Shown here: one piece after another, positions 1 through 8,822 of the stretch
Layout of the letters: each line of letters opens with the position of its first letter
How positions within the stretch are numbered: the first letter of the stretch is position 1
NCBI GenBank assembly: GCA_032718475.1
Contig: JAUCBJ010008313.1
Location: 1 to 64,000, forward strand
DNA: 64,000 bases
Direction of reading: 5' to 3'
DNA from: Nemertoderma westbladi
Lineage: Eukaryota; Xenacoelomorpha; Nemertodermatida; Nemertodermatidae
Translations under genes and position numbers: made by a program
Notes under the pieces: model-generated
What the model was told of the DNA's origin: nothing
What the model saw: the letters and a program-made list of their open reading frames with translations, nothing else
The model's database searches: none

Positions 1-179
1 GCCAGCTTGTTACATTATTGTTAAAATCGATTTGTCCTTTGTTATAAGAGGCCTATTGATTATTAGTAATATTTTCAGTAATAATGATATATGATCCGTT
101 ATTTTAAATTATTAAAATTAGTATTTTATTATAATTTCTTTGTTTTCTTCAAAATAAATTTAATGAAATACTTTTTCAG

Positions 180-368
180 CAAAGATGTGCAGAACAACTT
201 CTGGTGCGAGACCGTATCGCAACTGCCGCATTCCATTCAAATACCAAGGAACCCTGTATAGCGATTGTCCGGCGATCGATAGAGAATCGAACGGGTGCGC
301 CACCGAAGTCAGTCAGGATAGGACCTACGTTCCAGGAAATTGGGGCTACTGTAGCCCTGATTGTAACG
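180..368 (+). CDS. Host gene exon: fibronectin type II domain
   Basis: One exon of an animal extracellular protein. A T-rich tract ends in TTTTTCAG at 172-179 and a GTAATG donor starts at 369. Both borders are phase 1, giving a symmetric 189-bp exon, typical of shuffled extracellular modules. The translation contains CRIPFKYQGTLYSDC, then GCATE, then NWGYC, the cysteine and aromatic layout of a fibronectin type II (kringle-like) module; the usual W before CAT is replaced by G. Such modules bind collagen or related ligands outside the cell. The flanking exons and the rest of the protein lie outside the window or are not recognisable, so the gene itself cannot be named. The phase and orientation match the TSP1 exon at 1416-1571, suggesting one gene. 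Confidence 0.72.
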
Positions 369-420
369 GTAATGCATTTGACTTACAAACCACTTACTTT
401 ATCTGTTCCACTAATTAGGA

Positions 421-441
421 CCCCCCCCCCCCCCCCCCCCC
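421..441 (+). repeat. Poly-C tract (21 C)
   Basis: Uninterrupted run of 21 C on the plus strand, just after the fibronectin type II exon. It is the first of four runs of 19 C or more in the window, all with C on this strand. Confidence 0.95.
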
Positions 442-444
442 AGT

Positions 445-761
445 TAAATGGCTACCAATTAAAGTCACGCCAAAATTGATGAACATTTCACCAAAAAAGT
501 TATATTACACCAATTTTAATAATGTGAACCAAAATAAATTATTCAGCACCAAATAAAATAAAGTCACACCAAAAAAATTATTCATACTCCAAAATAAATT
601 TTTTTATATATTATATATATTAAATATATTTAATAATATATTATATAATAATATAATATAATATATAGTAATATAATATAATATATAATAATATAATATA
701 ATATATAATAATATAATATAATATATAAATAATATATATTATATTTATATTAATATATATA
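445..761. repeat. AT-rich low-complexity intronic sequence
   Basis: Intron-like stretch. 445-600 repeats short words of the type CACCAAAATAAATT. 600-761 is almost pure A/T with a repeating TAATATAATATAATATA pattern. No coding potential is seen. Confidence 0.8.
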
Positions 762-990
762 TTATGGAGCCTATAACTCAAACTATTGGAGTAATTCAGG
801 GTGATAAACTCTCCCCGCCTATGTTCAGCTTGTTTCTAGCCTTCCTTCCTGTTATTACAGTATAACCGCATTTTGCTGTTTATTCATGTATGCGGATGAC
901 GTCGCCATTACCGGAAACTCTATTACAGAGGTGCAAATGGCTCTTGATAATTTATCGGGTTACTGCAAAGAAAACGATTTATTAGTAAAT
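762..990 (+). pseudogene. LINE reverse transcriptase fragment
   Basis: A short relic of a non-LTR retrotransposon reverse transcriptase lies in the putative intron. Frame pieces read GVIQGDKLSPPMFSLF (the LINE palm region around QGdxLSP) and, after a stop or frameshift, YADDVAITGNS, the catalytic YxDD motif followed by the usual hydrophobic stretch. Nothing upstream or downstream extends it convincingly. It is a dead fragment; the clade cannot be fixed from so little. Confidence 0.6.
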
Positions 991-1171
991 CAAGTATTAT
1001 ATGTTGTACAGTACATACTGTACCAGGTAGGACAGCGATGGTATAGATAGGGTAATTAATTAGTGTCATATTTTGTGCTGTCATATGATTTACTGTGTTA
1101 TGTAAAATATTTGCAATCATGCATGCATTAAAGGCAATAGTAATAATAATAACAGACTCTTACACACGATG

Positions 1172-1280
1172 TACCACAAAGTTCTCAGGCAATAACCTGT
1201 CAATGTTTAGAAGCCTCCCAACCAATATTGAGGCGTCCATTCAGCTGGCGATTCAGCATTAACCTTTGTGGTTGTTTGTT
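1172..1280 (-). pseudogene. Fragment of the RTE-like LINE family
   Basis: The plus-strand text (for example ATTCAGCTGGCGATTCAGC and TTCTCAGGCAATAACCTGTC) is a diverged copy of 10460-10570 in the intact RTE-like LINE, in the same minus orientation. It covers part of the region between endonuclease and reverse transcriptase and is too decayed to be coding. Confidence 0.55.
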
Positions 1281-1415
1281 GGCTATAGATGTACAGTAAT
1301 AAATATACCTTTAAATATTACTTTTACTGTTACTTTTGTGTGTGTGTGAATTATGTGTTGTGTGATTTATATAGCAACAAAACTACTGTAACAATTATTT
1401 TAAAATACTTTTTAG

Positions 1416-1571
1416 TTGACGGCGGTTGGGGTGAATGGTCTTCTTGGTCGAGTTACACACAACATGATTGTAGTGGAATAAGTCAAATATCCGGAAGGTC
1501 ATGTGACAACCCCACACCAACCCCAAGTGGAGCTCCTTGCATTGGGGAAAGTAAGCGATGCAGCAAATCAG
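1416..1571 (+). CDS. Host gene exon: thrombospondin type 1 repeat
   Basis: A 156-bp exon with acceptor TTTTTAG ending at 1415 and donor GTACTG starting at 1572, phase 1 at both ends. The translation begins DGGWGEWSSWSSYTQHDCSG and continues with GRSCDNPTPTPSGAPC and a final CIGES..C segment. The WxxWxxW-like tryptophans and the CSxxC...RxC...C pattern identify a thrombospondin type 1 repeat, an extracellular adhesion module often C- or O-mannosylated on the tryptophans. Phase and strand match the fibronectin type II exon at 180-368, so both probably belong to one modular secreted or cell-surface protein. The intron between them has taken up LINE fragments. Gene identity is unknown. Confidence 0.82.
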
Positions 1572-1996
1572 GTACTGGTTATTCAAGAAATATTCTGATA
1601 ATGACTTTTTTTTAATGATTTTTATTTGGTTTATTCATAACTTCTGCAATACCGGTACTGTAGTTTACTGTATAGCTCAGCAGATAAAAGCAATTTAGAT
1701 TAAAGGTGACTGACCATACATACAGTAGTTACTGCTGTATGTTGAGGGAAAGCGTAGACACTGATAGTTTGGCAAAAGGGTGGGGGAAATCCCCTTTGCC
1801 GAAGGAAGGGTATGTTGGAAGAGGTTGATTTAAGACCTATAGTATCATTACTGTGATCTTAACCTGGAAAGCCCCGTTTCGCATTGAGAAATAATTTATG
1901 GTAACTTTGCAATAACGAAAGCTTCTTTGGCAGCTGCAGCTTTTGATTTTTCCTAATATGTATAAAATGATATATTCATTATCTTAAAATTTACAG
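1572..1996 (+). other. Putative intron, no recognisable feature
   Basis: Intron-like sequence between the TSP1 exon and the candidate exon at 1997. I see no coding or repeat structure in it. Confidence 0.5.
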
Positions 1997-2149
1997 CTAC
2001 TATCATTGACACGACTTGTTCATCATCATCGAAAATCGATCCCTGCCCACGAGCAATGTATAACAATGGCATTGATTGGGCAACGCTGATTGGCAAGGCT
2101 ATTGGTTCGTGGTTTTTGACCAATTTCAATGGTCCTAAAACAATTACAG
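1997..2149 (+). CDS. Possible further host exon
   Basis: An AG acceptor (TTTACAG, ending at 1996) opens a stop-free phase-1 frame that includes DTTCSSSSKIDPCPRAMYNN and then NGIDWATLIGKAIGSWF. A GTAATA donor may follow near 2152. Two cysteines and the acceptor in the same phase as the two upstream exons favour a real exon of the same gene. However, the domain is not recognised, the donor phase does not fit cleanly, and the frame is short enough to be chance. Confidence 0.25.
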
Positions 2150-2418
2150 GGTTGGTAATATTGGCAACTCATATAAAAATGAAAAGTTGTTAAAACTAAT
2201 GATAACAACTATTAATGTAATGTTGTGTAAGTGTAAGTTTGATTCACTAATGTAAGGTTTAGGTATTAGTCCAGCAGCAAAATGCATCAATTTTGGTGAA
2301 CCGTGATTTTTTATACCCATAAACTGTTTCATCGGTTTAGTACTGATTAGACCCAACTAAACAATTTTTAGGAGGGTGTCGCCCCTACATACAACCTTGA
2401 GCATTTCTCATAAATCGT

Positions 2419-2432
2419 GTTACCATGGCAAC
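2419..2432. promoter_or_regulatory. RFX-type X-box palindrome
   Basis: GTTACCATGGCAAC is a near-perfect match to the symmetrical X-box bound by RFX factors (GTTRCCATGGYAAC). A weaker one, GTTACCCTGGCAAC, lies at 2541-2554. Function here is not shown; they may be part of a dispersed repeat. Confidence 0.35.
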
Positions 2433-2554
2433 CGAGGTGTTTGTAGCTGCCTGTTTTAAAAACACAATAGTTACAGGATTTACCCCCAAGCTTGACTAAA
2501 GCAATGATTGCGAATTTGATCAGCTCAATGTCAAATCAATGTTACCCTGGCAAC

Positions 2555-4557
2555 CGTTGCTAGGGGCAGTAATAGACTATATTCTTTGCTCCAGTGGTTT
2601 GATAGACTCCTGTTTTGAAGGAGGAGTAATTCACAATGGTGCGAATAATTCAAATCATATCCCTGTGTATATTAAGTTTAAGGTGGATTCCTTAGTCAGA
2701 TTATGTGAGGTACCTCCTAATTTCTCAGGCCGACCCTGTTTCAATAAAGCTGATAACGATCAAAGGAAAATGTTTAATGATTATATTAAGGAGAACTTAA
2801 GCACAATCATTGATGAGCCGTGTATTGCGTGTGATAATTTGTTTTGTACAGATGCGGACCACATTAGTTTGATTGACAGCATTGCTGCTTGTATTACTGA
2901 TACACTGTCAGAATCTACTCAGTTTCTCCCGCATTTCAGTCCACCTGTCCAAAAGGGTTCCACACCAATCCTATATGTTCGTTCATATAAGGAAGACTCA
3001 ATGTTTTGGGATGGAATGTGGCGTGCTGCTGGAAAGCCTTATGCGAGTAATGTTTCATCTTAGGAGAGTTCCGAAGTCGCAATATAAGTATGCAGTACGC
3101 TGTGCCGGTACTGTAGGGCCGTGCCGATCAGTTGCGTAGAGAAAAATTATTAGAAAGCCTAAAATCAAAAAGTTACGTGGAAATACATCGACTGTGAGTC
3201 ATACAGTAGAGGGAGCATCTTCCAGTGAGGATATAGCAAATGTTTTCAGTGATATCTATTCTAACCAAGGTTATGACGAAGATCTGAGTAATCTTGGACA
3301 TCTGGTCCGTGACAAAATAGAGCAAACTAGCTTTGATAATGTAGAATTTGTTACTCCAGGTCTTGTATCTGCTGCGATTAGTAAGCTGCAATCAGGTAAA
3401 TCTGATGTTAGTTTTGCCGTTGACTCTACTTGCCTTTTAAATGCCCCTAGCGAGTTAGCCTCATCACTATGTGTATTGTTTAATGCATGTTTATTGCATG
3501 GCTATGTTCCGAAGTTCTTACTATTTTTTTCTATTATCCAATTGGTTAAAGATAAATTAGGGGACATATCGAGCTCATCCAATTATCGGGCTATCGCTAT
3601 TTCTTCATTAATCCTGAAGATATTTGAATGGGTGATGGTTCTGTCCCAGCGAGATGCGCTTGTTGTTGATGAGTTGCAACTTGGGTATCAGAAGAATTCA
3701 AGCACAACTATGTGTTCTTGGACAGCTACTGAAGTAATTTCATTCTATTCCCGTTTCTCCAGGCCTGTTTTTGGTTGCTTTATGGATCTATCAAAGGCAT
3801 TTGATATGATCGAATGGATATGATCTAAAGAAAGGTTTCTCGGCCATATTTTTACGGACGTTAATTTCAATTTATGTGGGTCAGTTAAGCTCTGTAAAAT
3901 GGAATAGTTCTTCTTCGGAGCGGTTTAGAATTACTAATGGAGTTAGACAAGGATCGGTGGCTTCACCAATCTGGTTTTGTGTTATTGTTAACAAGTTGAT
4001 AATCAAGTTGCGTCAATCTGGTGTTGGCTGTCACATTGGTTCAATGTTTGTCTATGCAGACGACATTCTGCTTCTTTGTCCATCCATTACGGGTCTTCAG
4101 TATATGGTTAACCTTTGTTCTGATTTTGCCAGAAATAACAGAATGAAATTTAGTACCAACATCGATCCTACAAAGAGCAAAACAACCTGTCTTCCATTTG
4201 CTGCTAAATGATCCCCTCCGAGTTTCCAGATCGTGCTCAATGGTGACAAACTTCCATGGGTAAAGGAAATGAAATATCTCGGCAATATGTTCCACTACTC
4301 GAACAAGTTTGATAGAGATCTTTTGTCTTAAAAGGGGAAGTTTTATCGGGAAGATGAATTGTCTCCGCCAGGAATTCTTTTTTGCACACCCAGCTACTCA
4401 GTCAGAGTTGCACAGAGTTTATACAACTACATACAATGGAAACGGTTTATGGGACATCTGGTCGGATGTTTGTGAGCGGCTTGTAACTGCTTGGAACAAG
4501 AACTTGAGAACTACCTGGAATCTCCCATATAATACACACAGGTGCATCGTTGAACAT
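2555..4557 (+). pseudogene. LINE-A, left part (endonuclease end and reverse transcriptase)
   Basis: A decayed non-LTR retrotransposon on the plus strand. 2539-3063 gives the end of an APE-type endonuclease (VIDYILCSSG..., then a degenerate SDH box reading NNSNHIPVYIKF). 3194-3823 gives the RT fingers and palm, with NYRAIAISSLILKIFEW and CFMDLSKAFDMIEW. 3876-4211 carries the RQGSVASP box and catalytic YADDILLLCPS. 4309-4557 is the C-terminal region ending at NTHRCIVEH. Several frameshifts and stops separate the pieces. The style is Jockey/CR1-like, but the clade is not firm. The frame stops exactly where a Gypsy element begins and resumes at 21914 with LNPFQHPFVMLC, so the two parts were once continuous. 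Confidence 0.75.
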
Positions 4558-4700
4558 TGTTAGTTGTTTGTCTTTAATTATAACTTAAAGACATGAGTTA
4601 GGTTAATAATATAATACTTAGCCTACTGCCCTAACTGTCTGGCAGTTGTCACAAAACTACTATAATTTTGAAGGATTCTTAGAAGTTCTAAAAGCTAAAC

Positions 4701-5384
4701 ATGAGAATGCAGTGCACCCCACCGCGCCGCTTAACACGCAGTCAGGGCCCTGCGCCAACACCCAATGACGCCCCAACCAGGATACCCCGACCACTGAATG
4801 CTAGTCGCGGTTCAAGAATCTCCCCTGGCAACGGAGGCGCTGCATCTATCTGCGCCAAGGTCCGTCACACTCCACCAACATCTACCGATATCGGACTCGG
4901 TTCACTGATCCATACAGAGGCCGGACGCGTTTCACCGATCCCTACAGAGGTCGGACGCGTTTCACTGATCCCTACAGAAGTCGGAAGCGGTTCACCAATC
5001 CCTACAGAGGCCGGACGCGTTTCACTGATCCCTACAGAAGTTGGAAGCGGTTCACCAATCCCTACAGAGGCCGGACGCGTTTCACTGATCCATACCGAGG
5101 TCGGACGCGGTTCACCGATCCCTACAGAGGCCAGGCTCGTTTCATCAATCCCTACAGAGGTCGGACGCATCTCACCGATCCCTACAGAGGTCGGACGCAT
5201 TCCAACGATCCCTACAGACGCCAGACATGGTTCACCAATCCCTACCGAGGTCGGACGCGGTTCACCAACCCCTGCAGATGCCGGACGTGGTTCACCAATC
5301 CCCACAGAGGTCGGACGCGGTCCTCTGTTCCCCACAGAGGTCGGACGCGATTCAGCGATCCCTACCAAGGTCGGACCCAGTTAA
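4701..5384 (+). CDS. Hypothetical frame at LINE-B 5' end running into the minisatellite
   Basis: A 227-codon open frame. Its first ~55 residues are unique (Pro/Arg/Ala-rich, starting MRMQCTPPRRLTRSQ). The rest is decapeptide repeats of the type EVGRGSPIPT translated from the 30-bp minisatellite. It stops at 5384, before the copy is out of the repeats, and the frame differs from that of ORF1 downstream. It may be a relic of the ORF1 N-terminus, a separate small upstream frame, or an accident of a repeat that stays open in most frames. I do not recognise it. Confidence 0.25.
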   Translation: MRMQCTPPRRLTRSQGPAPTPNDAPTRIPRPLNASRGSRISPGNGGAASICAKVRHTPPTSTDIGLGSLIHTEAGRVSPIPTEVGRVSLIPTEVGSGSPIPTEAGRVSLIPTEVGSGSPIPTEAGRVSLIHTEVGRGSPIPTEARLVSSIPTEVGRISPIPTEVGRIPTIPTDARHGSPIPTEVGRGSPTPADAGRGSPIPTEVGRGPLFPTEVGRDSAIPTKVGPS

Positions 5385-6895
5385 CCGATCCCTACAGAGG
5401 TCGGACTCGTTTCACTGATCCCTACAGAGGTCGGACACGTTTCACCAATCCCTACTGATGACGGATGCGGTTCACAGATCCCTACAGAGGCCGGACGCGC
5501 ACCTCTGATCCCTACCGAGGTCGGACGCGGTTCACCAATCCCTACAGAGGCTGGACGCGTTTCATCGATCCCTACTGAGGTCGGACGCGTTTCACCAATC
5601 CCTACAGATGCCGGATGCAGTTCACCGATCCCTGCAGAGGTCGGACGAGGTCCACTGATCCCCACAGAGGTCGGGCATGGTCCAGCAATCCCTACAGAGG
5701 TCGGATGCGCTTCACCGATCCCTACAGATGTCAGGCGTGGTTCACCGATCCCTGCAGATGTCAGACACGGTTCACCTACCCCTACAGAGGTCGGACTCGT
5801 TTCACCGATCCCTAAAGAGGTCGGATGCAGTTCACCGATCCCTACAGAGGCCGGACGCGGTCCACTTATCCCTACAGATGCTGGACATGGCTCACCGATC
5901 CCTACCGAGATTGGACGCGGTTCACCGACCCCTACTGATGCCGGACGCAGTCCACCGATCCCTGCAGAGGTCGGACGAGGTCCACTGATCCCCACAGAGG
6001 TCAGGCACGGTCCAGCAATCCCTACAGAGGTCGGATGCGCTTCACCGATCCCTGCAGAGGTCAGACACGGTTCACCTACCCCTACAGAGGTCGGACTCGT
6101 TACACCGATCCCTACAGAGGTGGGATGCGGTTCACCAATCCCTACAGAGGTCGGACGCGGTTCACCGATCCCTACTAAGGCCGGACGCGGTTCACCGATC
6201 CCTACAGAGGCCGGATGCGTCTCATCGATCCCTACAGAGGTTGGACGCGTTTCACCAATCCCTACAGAGGTCGGACACGTTTCAACGATCCCTGCAGAGG
6301 CTGGGCGCGGCTCACCAATCCCTACAGAGGCCGGACGCGGTTCATCGATCCCTACAGACGCCGGATGTGGTTCACCGATCCCTACAGAGGCTGAACGCGG
6401 TTCACTGATCCCTACAGAGGCTGGACGCGGCTCACCAATCCCTACAGAGGCCGGACGCGGTTCACTGATCCCTACAGACGCTGGACGTGGTTCACCGATC
6501 CCTACAGAGGCCGAACGCGGTTCACTGATCCCTACAGAGGCTGGGCGCGGTTCACCGATCCCTACAGATGCCGGATGTGGTTCACATATCCCTACCGAGG
6601 TTGAACGTGGTTCACCGATCCCTACCGAGGTCGGACGTGGTTCAGATATCCCCACCGAGGTCGGACGTGGCTCAGCGATCCCTACCGAGGTCGAACGCAG
6701 TTCACCGATCCCTACAGATGCCGGACGTGGTTCACCAATCTATACAGAGGTCGGACGTGGTTCAGCGATCCCTACAGACGTCGGATGCGGTTCACTGATC
6801 CCTAGAGAGCCCGGACGCGGTTCACCGATCCCGACAGAGGCTGGACGCGGTTCACCAATCCCAACAGAGGCCGGACGCGGTTCATCATTACCCCC
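4905..6895 (+). repeat. 30-bp minisatellite, copy 1 (about 66 units)
   Basis: Tandem array with unit close to GTCGGACGCGGTTCACCGAT plus CCCTACAGAG. Units differ mostly by transitions, and exact 30-bp spacing holds over almost 2 kb. Because 30 is a multiple of three, decapeptide repeats appear in several frames on both strands: RGRTRFTDPY and EVGRGSPIPT on plus, ASVGIGEPRP on minus. The array lies at the 5' end of LINE-B before ORF1. The right-hand ~1.48 kb (from 5408) is duplicated at 58209-59690. Confidence 0.95.
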
Positions 6896-6991
6896 GCCCC
6901 CGAGGTCCATCGCGGCTTAAGAATCAGAACAACGCCAGGTCATGGTGCTAGCATCAGAACCAAGATTGGAGAAGTTTCAGACTCTGTACCA

Positions 6992-8822
6992 ATGGTGGAT
7001 GCTAATCCCACCAACAATGTGGCCCACGCCCACACAATTTCCAAAACTAAAACTCCTATTGTATTTGATATAACAATTAATAACCCCCCGGACCAATCAC
7101 ACACCCCCATAACGATAGCCACACGCACACCTGCCAACATAGACATTGTGAATCAACCTGACTGGGACGGTTGTGAGCAGCAAGGTAATCCGACAGTGGG
7201 TGACTGTTCATATCTTCCACATTCTCCTACACTAGCTGAACACAACACAGTTGTTGTTGAGGAGATCAGCGAAGAAGACAACAATGTCACATTCATTAGG
7301 ACGGTAAGCAGTAACGTTGGCCCAGCTACCAACTTCTATCCTGACATTATTGAGGGAATCAATGATGAGGCAGTGATACTTGCAGCAACAACACGACCAA
7401 TTGCCAAAGGACTGGTTCTTCTACGAGACAATGACACCCCGACTGGTGTTATTTTAACCTACGAGAGGAGCTCTCCACAGTTATTGTAGACTCTTTTCTG
7501 TCAATATTAGAAAGAAAATTTCCCCATATAGCATGCATAGACTCGTCACTCTGCAGTGAAATTCTGATACAAGATAATTTTGACTTGGCTAGTGCCATCA
7601 GGTATATCACATCCATCTGCAGTATTGAATCAAAGAAGCTTCTGTTCTTCCCAGACTGTGGCAAGCACCACTTTGTTCTGCATGTAGCCAATGTCCCGCT
7701 TCGAAAAGTCTATACAATGTGCAGTCTCACCAAGGTGAAAGCAACAACAGATAAAACTCACATTATATGTAATATACTAAACTTAATCAGCAGTACAAAT
7801 GATACATCAGGATGCAACCAGCAGTGGCAGGTTGACATCAACCACAGATGAGAATTCCCAGGACAGAGGAACAGCTATGACTGTGGGGCCTATCTTTGTC
7901 TATACGCCCTTGCCAAGACTACCGATTCTACACGATTACAATCAGTACACACTAACAGTGAAAAACTACGCTCATGGCTGGAAAGTACTTTGAAATCGGT
8001 AAAAATAATAGATGAATTCCATAATACAGCACCCAGTGATATCCCTCAGATATATAATCAGACATTATCCCCCCATACAATCCCCACAGTGTAGCGAATG
8101 TGGATGAAGACAACTGTCCCTTATTAAGCCCTACTCTATCCTGCATGATGCTGCTATGCTACCAAGAAAGGATGGTGCGGCCATAGTAGCAAAGTTTGCA
8201 ATAGATATTCAACATAAACTAAGAGAACACCTGTTTGACAGCACTAAATTTCTTATGTCTCCCATGAACAGCGCCTCTCTGCATCTCAGGTCACGATCAT
8301 CATCACTTGAATTGGCACACAACATTATTGAGCTCTACAAATGCAAATATGAAAACAACTTTATGGAAAACTGCAAAAAAAGGCTAAAACATGACAACAC
8401 ACCACACACTACCGGTGACCTTAAAGCAGACTTTGACCACCTCAGGAATGATATGATAAATACTATATCTGTTTTACAGACAAGACTTTGCAAATCTGAG
8501 GCTAACTATGCCAACCTAACTACACGCTTCCAAAATCTAGCGGATGAATTACAGCACGAGCGGCATGCACATCTCGTGATCGAACACAAAATGCAGCAAT
8601 ATCAGACCACAGTAAAAGATGTCAGCAACAAATCGACAGTGACCACAACTCCCTTCCTAGACGACAACGAACTCAGTAATACTTGGCTAGTAATAGACGA
8701 ATGTTCCCAAACTCCAAACTCATACAATGTGGGGACAGAGACACATAGTAACTCCAACAGCAACCATCCATCAGAAGATGTGACGCACTGCAACCCTACT
8801 AACCACCGCCAATCCAAGGACA
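6992..8822 (+). pseudogene. LINE-B ORF1, N-terminal part with Ulp1-like protease
   Basis: Starts at the first Met in frame after the minisatellite (MVDANPTNNVAHAH). About 200 residues in is a Ulp1/C48-type cysteine protease fold: CGKHHFVLHVANVPL gives the His strand, and GQRNSYDCGAYLCLYAL the Q...DCG nucleophile motif. The Asp position is unclear (KVYTMCSL where YDSL is usual). A TGA between His and Cys interrupts the domain in both copies. Further on, LHLRSRSSSLELAHN and a long heptad-like stretch near 8420-8620 suggest a coiled coil. This copy also has a 2-bp insertion near 7437 and a 7-bp deletion near 8113, compared with the copy at 59793. The frame ends at the RTE insertion and resumes at 12589. 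Confidence 0.65.
8811..8822. repeat. Target-site duplication, left copy
   Basis: AATCCAAGGACA, repeated exactly at 12577-12588, flanks the minus-strand RTE-like LINE. Deleting the insertion and one copy restores the LINE-B ORF1 frame. Confidence 0.9.

Noticed and set aside
5381-6655. 424-codon minus-strand frame in the first minisatellite
   Set aside because: Pure repeat translation with no Gag attached in this copy; a by-product of the 30-bp period.
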